Shown: positions 56,204 to 64,000 of the stretch, piece by piece
Position numbering within the stretch: position 1 is the stretch's first letter
Layout: the number at the start of each line of letters is the position of its first letter
DNA from: Bacteroidota bacterium
Lineage (GTDB): Bacteria > Bacteroidota > Bacteroidia > B-17B0 > Aurantibacillaceae
Direction of reading: 5' to 3'
Assembly: GCA_025362395.1 (NCBI GenBank)
Contig: JANYGK010000115.1
Coordinates: forward strand, 1 to 64,000
DNA length: 64,000 nt
Translations under genes and position numbers: made by a program
Notes under the pieces: generated by a model
Told to the model about the DNA's origin: nothing
The model's input: the letters and a program-made list of their open reading frames with translations, nothing else
Databases searched by the model: none

Positions 56204-56977
56204 ATGAGCAATACTATGATATCAATTAAAAATTTACACGCGAGCATTGGCGATAAAGAAATTTTAAGAGGAATAAATTTAGAAGTAAAAGCCGGCGAAA
56301 TCCATGCCATCATGGGCCCTAACGGCTCAGGAAAATCAACATTATCAAGCGTTTTAGCGGGTCGTGAAGATTATGACGTAACAGAAGGCGAAGTTATTTT
56401 TAACGGTAAAAATTTACTGGATCTTTCAACGGAAGACCGCGCCAGGGAAGGATTATTTTTAGCGTTTCAATACCCGATAGAAATTCCGGGAGTGAGTAAT
56501 ATTAATTTTTTACGTACGGCGTTAAATGAAATTCGTGCTTACCATGGAAAAGAAGAAATGCCCGCTAAAGATTTTTTAGCCCTTGTAAAAGAAAAACAAA
56601 AATTAGTGGAATTGGATGTAACGTTAACAAGCCGTAGCGTAAATGAAGGCTTTAGCGGTGGTGAGAAAAAACGAAATGAAATTTTTCAAATGGCAATGCT
56701 CAATCCTAAATTAGCAATATTAGATGAAACAGACAGCGGGTTAGATATTGATGCGTTAAGAATTGTAGCTCAAGGCGTAAATGCTTTAAAAACGAAAGAT
56801 AATGCAACCATTTTAATTACACACTATCAGCGCTTGTTGGATTATATAGTTCCTGATTTTGTGCATATTTTATATAAAGGCCGCATTGTAAAAAGCGGGG
56901 GTAAAGAATTAGCACTTGAGCTTGAGGCTAAAGGATATGACGAGATTAAAACTCAGTTCGAAAGTTCAGAAAGCTAA
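56204..56977 (+). CDS. sufC: Fe-S assembly ATPase SufC
   Basis: 257 residues. ABC-type ATPase: Walker A GPNGSGKSTL, signature FSGGEKKRNEIFQM, Walker B LAILDETDSGLDID, switch His in ITHYQRLLDYI. Drives SufBC2D. Starts 8 bases after the inserted membrane gene. Confidence 0.97.
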   Translation: MSNTMISIKNLHASIGDKEILRGINLEVKAGEIHAIMGPNGSGKSTLSSVLAGREDYDVTEGEVIFNGKNLLDLSTEDRAREGLFLAFQYPIEIPGVSNINFLRTALNEIRAYHGKEEMPAKDFLALVKEKQKLVELDVTLTSRSVNEGFSGGEKKRNEIFQMAMLNPKLAILDETDSGLDIDALRIVAQGVNALKTKDNATILITHYQRLLDYIVPDFVHILYKGRIVKSGGKELALELEAKGYDEIKTQFESSES

Positions 56978-57075
56978 TTATTATTTGAACTCGAAAGTGT
57001 TAGAAACAAGTAAAACAATACGTGGATTTATTTCTTAATTAAGAACGCAAAAGAAACAAAGTATAGAAAACAAAA

Positions 57076-57108
57076 AACTTTCTAAACTTTCATAACTTAA
57101 AAACTTTC
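57076..57108. repeat. ACTTTC-rich repeats before sufD
   Basis: Three copies of ACTTTC (57077, 57086, 57103) in the 140-base spacer. The stretch AACTTTCATAACTT here is the inverse complement of a stretch in the sufA-sufB spacer. No hairpin with a T run. Confidence 0.4.
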
Positions 57109-57117
57109 ATAACCAAA

Positions 57118-58398
57118 ATGATAGCAGAAAAATCACAAGTCACCCGGCAACTGATGGAAGGTTTGCAGAAACTTTCCTCAAAAATTGCATTTATACCTGA
57201 TGAAGAAATTGTATCAGCCATACGACAACTGGAAGAAAAAGGACTTCCGAATAATAAACATGAAGATTACAAATACTGTAATATAGAATCGTTTATTCGC
57301 AGAGAATTTAAAACGTTGGATCAAACATTTAATCCGTTAGATCTTAAAGTTATTGAAGCCTATAAATTAGAGGATGCTATTAATTTAGTAGTATTAAACG
57401 GAAATTACAGTGAAGCATTAAGCGAAAAAGTAATTGCTAAAGGCATTACTATTAAATCACTGAATGAAATTACTTCATCTGAAAAAAACTATATTGCAAG
57501 TCAAGCAAAATCTTCTTCAGACTCTTTAATCGCCCTGAATACCGTGTTCTGCGGGAACGGCCTGTTTTTTAAAGTGGAAAAAGGAAATGTAATTCCCATG
57601 CCCGTACACATTATTTATCTGAATAATAACAGCGCTCCCTCTTTATCAAATGCCCGTAATTTTATTCATATAGAATCCGGAGCAGAGTTAACGTTGATTG
57701 AAAGCTTTATAAATAGTGGTGGAGGCAAAATTTTCTCAAATTATGTCAGTGAAAAATTAGTAGATGAAAATGCTAAACTGACTTGCTATACATTTCAAAA
57801 TGAAGGTCCTTTATCTTATTCTGTGCATACAAACGCCGTAAAGGTAAATACGTATGCGCATTACAGTAACACTACTATTACATTAAGCGGCGAATTGGTT
57901 CGTAACAACCACAATATCGAATTAGCGGCAGCATCTTGCGAAGCACACCTAAACGGGCTATTTATTACTAAAGGAACTCAGTTGGTAGATAACCACACAT
58001 TGATTGATCATCAGATGCCGCACTGCGAAAGCAACGAATTATACAAAGGCATTGCAAACGGTAAATCAATCGGTGTGTTTAACGGGAAGATCTTTGTAAG
58101 AAAAGATGCACAAAAAACAAACGCGTATCAAAGCAGTAAAAATATTTTGATGAGCGACGACGCAACTATTAATACAAAGCCACAGTTAGAAATTTACGCC
58201 GATGATGTAAAATGCTCTCACGGAACCTCAACAGGAAAAATAGATATGGACGCTTTATTTTATTTAAAAGCGAGAGGTATTGGTGAAGAGAACGCCCGAA
58301 AGCTTCTGTTACAAGCCTTTGCGGAAGAAGTGATCAATAAAATAGAAGTTGATTCTTTAAAAGAAAGAGTGCTTCATTTGTTTGAGAAAACATTATAA
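57118..58398 (+). CDS. sufD: Fe-S cluster assembly protein SufD
   Basis: 426 residues. Paralogue of SufB in the same scaffold: HEDYKYCNIESFI at the start, and ELAAASCEAHLNGLF, VDNHTLIDHQMPHCESNELYKGI, DDVKCSHGTSTGKID near the C-terminus. 140 bases after sufC and 52 before sufS. Confidence 0.95.
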   Translation: MIAEKSQVTRQLMEGLQKLSSKIAFIPDEEIVSAIRQLEEKGLPNNKHEDYKYCNIESFIRREFKTLDQTFNPLDLKVIEAYKLEDAINLVVLNGNYSEALSEKVIAKGITIKSLNEITSSEKNYIASQAKSSSDSLIALNTVFCGNGLFFKVEKGNVIPMPVHIIYLNNNSAPSLSNARNFIHIESGAELTLIESFINSGGGKIFSNYVSEKLVDENAKLTCYTFQNEGPLSYSVHTNAVKVNTYAHYSNTTITLSGELVRNNHNIELAAASCEAHLNGLFITKGTQLVDNHTLIDHQMPHCESNELYKGIANGKSIGVFNGKIFVRKDAQKTNAYQSSKNILMSDDATINTKPQLEIYADDVKCSHGTSTGKIDMDALFYLKARGIGEENARKLLLQAFAEEVINKIEVDSLKERVLHLFEKTL

Positions 58399-58450
58399 TT
58401 ATTTACTAAGGATACGTAATCCGGTGAACGTTATATAAAAATAAAACAAA

Positions 58451-59671
58451 ATGTTTGATATAAATAAAATAAGATCCGATTTTCCTATCCTTAACAGAAC
58501 CGTTAATAATAAGCCGTTGGTTTATTTTGACAACGGCGCTACCGGGCAAAAGCCAAAACAAGTTATTGATGCTTTGGTAAATTATTACAGCAATCAAAAC
58601 AGTAACATTCACAGGGGTGTGCACACCTTGAGTCGTGAAATTACGATTGCTTACGAAGAAGCGCGTCAAACCATTGCTTCCCACATTAATGCAAAACAAG
58701 TTTCGGAAATTGTTTTCACAAAAGGAACAACAGAATCTATCAACTTGGTAACCTATTGCTTCGGAAAAATTGAATTGAATGAAGGGGATGAAATCTTGAT
58801 TACCGAGATGGAACACCACAGTAATATTATTCCATGGCAAATAGTGTGTGAAGAAAAAAAAGCAGTTTTAAAATACATACCTATTAATGAGGCCGGTGAA
58901 TTAATTTTAGAAAAGCTTCCTCAATTAATTACATCCAAAACTAAGCTGGTTGCGTTTACTCATATTTCCAATACATTGGGGACTATTAACCCGGTTAAGG
59001 AAATGATTGTACAAATTCGTTCTCTGTGTAAAGCAGCAGTACTAATTGACGGTGCACAGGCTGTACCGCATTTAAAACCGGATGTACAAGATTTAGACTG
59101 CGATTTTTACGTATTTAGCGGGCATAAATTATTTGGCCCTACAGGTGTCGGGATATTATATGCCAAACAACACTGGCTCGAAAAATTTCCTCCTTACCAA
59201 ACCGGCGGCGGCACTATAAAAACAGTTACTCTTGAAAAAACAGAATTTGCCGACCCTCCTTTAAAATTTGAAGCAGGAACCCCTCACATAGAAGGCGGTA
59301 TAGGCTTGGCAGCTGCAATTAGTTATGTAAACGCTATTGGTTTTGAAGCCATACAAAAACACGAAAATACATTATTGGATTATGCCACTAAAAAACTTTT
59401 AGAAATTGAAGACATAAGAATTTACGGCACATCAAAACACAAAACTTCTGTACTATCTTTTAATGTTGGCAACATTCATCCGTTTGATGTGGGTTCCATA
59501 TTGGATAAATATGGCGTAGCCATTCGCAGCGGCCATCATTGCACACAACCTATTTGTAAATTTTATAACATTCCGGGTACCATAAGGGCTTCTTTTGCAT
59601 TCTACAATACCGTGGAAGAGATTGATGTTTTTATTGCAGCGTTGAAAAAAGCGATCAGGTTGTTGAGCTAA
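58451..59671 (+). CDS. sufS: Cysteine desulfurase SufS
   Basis: 406 residues. PLP enzyme mobilising sulfur from cysteine. PLP lysine in FSGHKLFGPTGVGIL (about residue 224), active Cys in RSGHHCTQP (about 362), N-terminal YFDNGATGQKP and MEHHSNIIPW. No sufE gene follows in this window, so its sulfur acceptor is not shown. Confidence 0.97.
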   Translation: MFDINKIRSDFPILNRTVNNKPLVYFDNGATGQKPKQVIDALVNYYSNQNSNIHRGVHTLSREITIAYEEARQTIASHINAKQVSEIVFTKGTTESINLVTYCFGKIELNEGDEILITEMEHHSNIIPWQIVCEEKKAVLKYIPINEAGELILEKLPQLITSKTKLVAFTHISNTLGTINPVKEMIVQIRSLCKAAVLIDGAQAVPHLKPDVQDLDCDFYVFSGHKLFGPTGVGILYAKQHWLEKFPPYQTGGGTIKTVTLEKTEFADPPLKFEAGTPHIEGGIGLAAAISYVNAIGFEAIQKHENTLLDYATKKLLEIEDIRIYGTSKHKTSVLSFNVGNIHPFDVGSILDKYGVAIRSGHHCTQPICKFYNIPGTIRASFAFYNTVEEIDVFIAALKKAIRLLS

Positions 59672-59811
59672 ACAACCTCTCTTATTCCCTTCTAAAGAGA
59701 AATTGATGCACCTTCGGGTAGTCTGAAAGTTTAAAATTCGGTTCAACTTACCGGATAAGAGAAGATCCGCACCGGATATAAAGTGGTAGGCTCGTGTATA
59801 AAAAAATTGCC

Positions 59812-59819
59812 TAATTTTG
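59812..59819 (+). promoter_or_regulatory. -7 promoter box for PstS-like gene
   Basis: TAATTTTG matches TAnnTTTG and lies 29 bases before the chosen start at 59849, which supports that start over 59783. Confidence 0.45.
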
Positions 59820-59848
59820 AACTAATAGAAAATAAAATACCTTCACCT

Positions 59849-60772
59849 ATGAAATTATTATTTGCCCTGAGCGTTATTTCCCTATCTCTTGCTTCTTGTG
59901 GAACAACCGATGACATAAGGAAACGGAATACTCCTACTTCGGGGAAATTAAAATTATATTATGATGAAGGAATAACACTGCATATACAAAATCAGGTTTA
60001 CACATTTAAGTCAATTTATAAAAACGCGGATATACAAACCGTTTCTTCCAATGAAAAAAATTGTATTGAAGCTTTATTTAACGATAGCGCTAAGGTTATT
60101 GCCATTACACGAGCTCTTAGCGCCGGCGAGTTAAAAAAGTTCAAGGCGAAAAACATTTATCCTGAAAGTTCAGTAGTAGCAAGGGACGCCATTGCTTTTA
60201 TTGTATCTGTTACATTTCCCGATTCAGCAATTTCTATTACGCAATTAACCGATATTTTAAAAGGAACGGACTCATTATACATTCAAGGAAAGCATATTAA
60301 ACTAGTTTTTGACAATCAAAACTCAGGAAGTACAAGGCAACTTAAAGATTCGTTAATACCAACTCACGCGTTCGGTAAAAATTGTTCAGCAGTTACTACA
60401 ACAGAGCAACTTGCAGAGACAGTTGCTGCAAATGATATTACAATCGGTGTTTGTGATTATGCTTGGTTCAGCGACAAGGACGATAATACAACTAAAAAAT
60501 TATTACAAAAAGTAAAGATCCTGGCAGTATCTAAAAAAAATAATGAAATGGCCTATATGCCTGATCAGTCTAATATTGCCACTTCAGAATATCCTTTGTG
60601 TCGTAACATCCGTATTATTCGCCGGTCGTCAGAATTCAGCTTAGGCAAAGGTATAGAAACATTTATAGCCGGTGAAAAAGGCCAGTTAATGTTTCTTAAA
60701 CAGGGCCTGCCTCCCAACAGGCAGGAAGAACGGTTAATAGAAGTAGATATGAAACCGTTTCCCTCTAAATGA
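59849..60772 (+). CDS. PstS-like phosphate-binding lipoprotein
   Basis: 307 residues starting at ATG 59849. Lipoprotein signal with lipobox SLASC at about residue 17. The PBP-like body has the phosphate-loop-type phrase FDNQNSGSTRQLKDS and ends in a helical region with GKGIETFIAGEKGQ. No pstCAB transporter genes are nearby. In Bacteroidota such proteins are often beside tonB and TPR genes, as here, so its role may differ from ABC phosphate uptake. Confidence 0.82.
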   Translation: MKLLFALSVISLSLASCGTTDDIRKRNTPTSGKLKLYYDEGITLHIQNQVYTFKSIYKNADIQTVSSNEKNCIEALFNDSAKVIAITRALSAGELKKFKAKNIYPESSVVARDAIAFIVSVTFPDSAISITQLTDILKGTDSLYIQGKHIKLVFDNQNSGSTRQLKDSLIPTHAFGKNCSAVTTTEQLAETVAANDITIGVCDYAWFSDKDDNTTKKLLQKVKILAVSKKNNEMAYMPDQSNIATSEYPLCRNIRIIRRSSEFSLGKGIETFIAGEKGQLMFLKQGLPPNRQEERLIEVDMKPFPSK

Positions 60773-60915
60773 TCCCAAATATTTTAAAAGACTAAGCGTT
60801 GTAAGATTAAAATAATGTTAAATTTAGCCTCCGGTACTCATGCAACATAGCTATTGGCAGGTTAATTGATTTTTAAAACTGTATTTTTAACCATACCTGA
60901 CTATAATTTTATACT

Positions 60916-61473
60916 TTGAAAAACATTTTTAAAATATGCATCCTGTTTGTGGCCCTATCCGGTTTTATGAATGCACAAATTGCCACTGATTTTTTTTCAG
61001 AATCACGTATAACAATAAGGTCTGAAGACAAAACTCAAAAATTATTTGAAGCATCAACAGAGTACTCCTATATGGTATTAAACACCACTAACGGAGATTT
61101 TATGTTAACAACAGATGCATCAAAATTTATTACAGGCAATTCAAGGTTAGACAGCATACTTTCAAGCAAAGGCTCTCAACCCATTATGTTTAAAGGGAAT
61201 ATTAGTGAGAACCTGTTTTTATTCAATCAGCAAATTAATGATGAAAAGTTGTACAACATGCCGGGTCAACTAACCGTAAATAGTACAACTATGGATTGTG
61301 TAGCACAGTTTGATCCTGTAAATTATGCCGATAGAACAGACACTAAAAATTACAGAATTGATTTCAGACTCTCAGTTGACCCGGCGAGATTAAGCATTAC
61401 GGGCCTTGAAAGTAAATTAAATAAGCAACTCATTATTGAAGTAAAGGGCGGCAAATTAAACATAAGACAATAA
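60916..61473 (+). CDS. Exported protein, possibly YceI-like
   Basis: 185 residues from TTG 60916 with a signal peptide (ICILFVALSGFMNAQ). The body is all-beta looking (DFFSESRITIRSEDKTQKLF, MFKGNISENLFL, MPGQLTVNSTTMDCVAQFDP). A lipocalin-like YceI fold is suggested by the alternating pattern but I do not see diagnostic residues. It lies between the PstS-like and TPR genes; the spacing of 24 bases to the TPR gene suggests co-transcription. Confidence 0.6.
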   Translation: MKNIFKICILFVALSGFMNAQIATDFFSESRITIRSEDKTQKLFEASTEYSYMVLNTTNGDFMLTTDASKFITGNSRLDSILSSKGSQPIMFKGNISENLFLFNQQINDEKLYNMPGQLTVNSTTMDCVAQFDPVNYADRTDTKNYRIDFRLSVDPARLSITGLESKLNKQLIIEVKGGKLNIRQ

Positions 61474-61497
61474 TTTATAAAGAATCAAATAAGGACA

Positions 61498-63159
61498 ATG
61501 AAAAAAATAACTTTAATTACTACGGGCTTAATAGTTGCACAAACGGTGTTTGCGCAAACCCTGCAGGATGCCATTACAAAAACCGATAACGAGCGCTACG
61601 CTTCAGCTGCTGCGGACTTTAGAAGCTTAATCGCGAAAGAATCTTCGAAAGGAGAAAATTACTTTTATTCCGGGGAAAATTATTTTAATAACGGAAATCT
61701 TGATTCTGCTAATATCTTTTATCAAAAAGGTGCCGACGTTAATGCAACTTATCCTTTAAACAATGTGGGTTTAGGAAAAGTGCTTTGGTATAAAGGCAAA
61801 ACAGCCGACGCTAAAACACAGTTCTTTAAAGCGGCTACTTTGGGTGCCAATAAAAACGCGGAAGTAATGCGTAAAACAGCCGAAGTATATATTAACTCCG
61901 ACAATAAAAGCTTAGATGAGGCTATTGCTTTATTAAATACAGCCATTAAACTTGATCCAAAAAACGCGGAGAACCATATATTAATGGGAGACGCCTTACT
62001 TGAAAAAAATCCTTCCGACGGTGGCCCTGCTATTAAAGAATATAATAAGGCAACGGAATTAAATCCCAAATCACCTAAAGGGGTGTTACGTTCCGGTAAA
62101 CTTTACCAACGTGCCCGTAATTATCAATTGGCATTAGATCTATACAAACAAGCAGAAACTATTGATCCTACTTATGCTCCTGCATACCGCGAAAAAGCGG
62201 AGTTATATTATAAAGCCGGACAAAAAGCAAATGCAGTTGAAAGCTATAAAAAATATCTGGCATTAAATAATAGCGATGAAGCCCGTACGCGTTATGCTGC
62301 TTTTTTATATGATAATAAACAATATACTGAAGCAATAACCGAAATTGAAGCATTACAAAAAGCGGGAAATAAAGATTTGTATTTAGATCGGTATTTAGCC
62401 CATTCATACGCTGAGCTTGGAAATAAAACTGATACGGCTGCATACGTTAAAGGCTTAAAGGCAATAGAGTCTTTCTTTCAAAAAGCGGGTCAGACGGGAC
62501 CTAATTTTAAATATTCACCGCTTGATTATAAATACAGAGGAATTTTACTTATTAAAACAGGAAAAGACAGCTTAGGTGTTCTTGAAATGGAAAAAGCCGT
62601 TTCGTTGGATCCTAAAATGGCCGGTGATATTACAACCACTATTGCACAAGCACATTTAAAAGCAAAAAGATATTCTAAAGCCATAGAAGCTTATACTAAA
62701 AAAATGGGTGGAGATAAAAACAACCTTGCTCTACAGGATTGGTATGACTTTGGGCGCGCTTATTATTATGAGGGTGGAAATAAACAAAAGGAGAAAAAAG
62801 AAGCAGATGCGTCACAACTGTTTATACAAGCCGATACCTGCTTCTCTATCCTTGCACAAAAAAGTCCTGATTACGCTATTGCTTATTTTTGGAGAGCAAA
62901 AACCAACGTACAGCAGGATCTTAAAAATGAAAAATGGTTAGCAAAGCCTTATTATGAAAAAGCATTGGATCTTGTAACAAAACAAGCCGCGCTTCCTGCA
63001 AATAAAAGTAACGTTATTGAAGCCTGTGAATATTTAGGCTACTATTATGTTACTAAAAAAGAATATACAAAAGCAAAAGAATATTTTGGAATGATCAGCG
63101 GTCTTGATCCTAACAATAAGAAAGCAATTGAATTTCTTAAGAGCCCGCAAGGCAAATAA
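61498..63159 (+). CDS. Exported TPR protein
   Basis: 553 residues. Signal peptide ending near TVFAQ. TPR units are spread along residues 25-540, for example AIALLNTAIKLDPKNAENHI, AIKEYNKATELNPKSPKG, ALDLYKQAETIDPTYAPAY, and the last unit YTKAKEYFGMISGLDPNNKKA. It is periplasmic and likely a scaffold. The PstS-like/TPR/TonB neighbourhood is recurrent in Bacteroidota; the role is unknown. Confidence 0.85.
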   Translation: MKKITLITTGLIVAQTVFAQTLQDAITKTDNERYASAAADFRSLIAKESSKGENYFYSGENYFNNGNLDSANIFYQKGADVNATYPLNNVGLGKVLWYKGKTADAKTQFFKAATLGANKNAEVMRKTAEVYINSDNKSLDEAIALLNTAIKLDPKNAENHILMGDALLEKNPSDGGPAIKEYNKATELNPKSPKGVLRSGKLYQRARNYQLALDLYKQAETIDPTYAPAYREKAELYYKAGQKANAVESYKKYLALNNSDEARTRYAAFLYDNKQYTEAITEIEALQKAGNKDLYLDRYLAHSYAELGNKTDTAAYVKGLKAIESFFQKAGQTGPNFKYSPLDYKYRGILLIKTGKDSLGVLEMEKAVSLDPKMAGDITTTIAQAHLKAKRYSKAIEAYTKKMGGDKNNLALQDWYDFGRAYYYEGGNKQKEKKEADASQLFIQADTCFSILAQKSPDYAIAYFWRAKTNVQQDLKNEKWLAKPYYEKALDLVTKQAALPANKSNVIEACEYLGYYYVTKKEYTKAKEYFGMISGLDPNNKKAIEFLKSPQGK

Positions 63160-63237
63160 ATAACTTTATATGTAAATTAATGAATGTGATAAGAGCAATC
63201 GCGTTTTTTGATATATCCAATTTAACTGACTTTACTA

Positions 63238-63453
63238 TTAACCGGCTTGTTTGCTTTTAAGAATGCCATACATGCGGTAAGTTCTGTAAATAGCATACGC
63301 TAAAAAAACAGTTCCCAAAATATAACGCTTATTGCCGTATACCCTGTCGGATAAAAGGCCGGTAAAGAAAAATACAATAGTGCCCGTTAACGTAAGTAAT
63401 ACCATTAACCCGCTAAAGGTTAGGTTTATCAATTCTGTTGGAGAAAGCTTCAT
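63238..63453 (-). CDS. Small two-helix membrane protein
   Basis: 71 residues with two hydrophobic segments (GLMVLLTLTGTIVFFFTGLL and ILGTVFLAYAIYRTYRMYGI). I do not recognise a named family. Follows partial tonB on the same strand. Confidence 0.65.
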   Translation of the reverse strand: MKLSPTELINLTFSGLMVLLTLTGTIVFFFTGLLSDRVYGNKRYILGTVFLAYAIYRTYRMYGILKSKQAG

Positions 63454-63517
63454 AGGTCGTGTGTTTAAGTATAATACTAACTATTAGTTTAGATATCTTT
63501 GCAATTGTTTCTAAAAA

Positions 63518-63545
63518 AAATCCCCCCGTGTTGGCGGAGGGATTT
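63518..63545 (-). terminator. Terminator after tonB
   Basis: On the minus strand AAATCCCTCCG pairs with CGGGGGGATTT (one mismatch) and is followed by eight T. It lies 16 bases after the tonB stop and would separate tonB from the small membrane gene. Confidence 0.8.
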
Positions 63546-63561
63546 AAAGTTTAAGATCAGT

Positions 63562-64000
63562 TTATTTTAATTGGAAGTTGATCGGTAAATTAAAAAATAC
63601 AGGAACCGTTCTACCGTTTTGCTTACCTGCTTTCCAGTTTGGCATGGATTTTACAACGCGAATCGCTTCTTTGTCGCACTCCTGGCAGCCCGGAACTCCT
63701 TTTAATACGGTAACATCACTAATGTTACCGTTACCGTTAACAACAAATTTCAGGAAACATTTTCCGCTTAAGCCTGCTTCTTTAGCCATTTGCGGATATT
63801 GAATATTTTTTTGAATATACTTCATCATTTCCATCGGTCCACCCGGAAATTCAGGCATCTCTTCTACCACCGTAAAAATTTCAGGCGGTTTTTCTTCAAC
63901 CACACCGTTACCGTTTCCTTCAGAAGGCACAACAACTGCATCTCCATCACCTTCCTGTGTTACTGTACTTACATTTGTTTCAGCTAATTTATCCTGTGGC
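63562..64000 (-). CDS. tonB: TonB energy transducer, C-terminal part (partial)
   Basis: Open minus-strand frame that runs through the window edge at 64000. The region near the edge is an Asp/Gly/Val-rich linker (EGDGDAVVVPSEGNGNGVVEEKPP), then the TonB C-terminal domain: FPGGPMEMMKYIQKNIQYP, GLSGKCFLKFVVNGNGN, and MPNWKAGKQNGRTVPVFFNLPINF. Links the inner-membrane ExbB-ExbD motor to outer-membrane receptors. N-terminal membrane anchor is outside the window. Confidence 0.92.
   Translation of the reverse strand, partial: PQDKLAETNVSTVTQEGDGDAVVVPSEGNGNGVVEEKPPEIFTVVEEMPEFPGGPMEMMKYIQKNIQYPQMAKEAGLSGKCFLKFVVNGNGNISDVTVLKGVPGCQECDKEAIRVVKSMPNWKAGKQNGRTVPVFFNLPINFQLK

Noticed and set aside
63494-63501. 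Plus-strand TATCTTTG as a promoter
   Set aside because: No plus-strand gene follows; it points into the tonB terminator hairpin and is likely chance.

Overview
The window is from a low-GC member of the Bacteroidota. The main signs are two type IX secretion (T9SS) cargo proteins with C-terminal sorting domains, the Bacteroidota-type promoter (a -7 box TAnnTTTG, sometimes with TTG about 20 bases upstream), the three-gene succinate dehydrogenase with a single cytochrome b subunit, LytTR regulators, DUF2911 and DUF6799 proteins, and a TonB/PstS-like/TPR neighbourhood. No rRNA, tRNA, CRISPR array or intact insertion sequence was found. The genus cannot be read from the sequence.

Layout. 1-7.6 kb: partial tatC, an exported SGNH hydrolase, a lone kynureninase, a radical SAM/SPASM protein, a stray fragment of a T9SS sorting domain, and a 1107-residue T9SS adhesin-like protein. 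7.7-11.3 kb: sdhC-sdhA-sdhB operon (minus strand). 11.5-12.6 kb: a winged-helix/phosphoribosyltransferase regulator with two palindromic sites around its own promoter. 12.6-21.6 kb: a minus-strand cluster of a TPR-GAF(x4)-SpoIIE phosphatase, a RetSat/CrtI-like oxidoreductase and a TPR-CHAT protease-like protein.

21.9-32.7 kb is a lipid-modification island: a DUF1295 reductase-like membrane protein, two different cyclopropane-synthase-family methyltransferases, an exported-type alpha/beta hydrolase, an FAD amine-oxidase-like protein, a DUF1365 protein, a GPH/MFS transporter facing the cluster, then a JmjC-like oxygenase and a fatty-acid desaturase. The FAD + DUF1365 + methyltransferase set resembles the genes known for methylated and furan fatty acids in alphaproteobacteria. 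This is the best candidate for an undescribed system in the window.

32.8-45.6 kb: a LytTR two-component pair, small exported proteins, an overlapping vsr/cytosine methyltransferase pair, a NUDIX protein and FKBP lipoprotein, a T9SS type A propeller-like protein, a TPR histidine kinase/NarL pair, a methyltransferase-glycosyltransferase fusion, CoA pyrophosphatase and an SRPBCC protein. 45.7-52.2 kb: ribBA-truB-YkgJ (the last apparently frameshifted at its 5' end), then the minus-strand panD/LPS-related/dut run. 52.4-59.7 kb: the suf iron-sulfur operon, interrupted between sufB and sufC by a large membrane protein gene. 59.8-64 kb: PstS-like lipoprotein, an exported protein, a TPR protein, a small membrane protein and partial tonB.

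Several spacers hold imperfect palindromes. One (48193-48303) looks like a dispersed palindromic element and is described separately.
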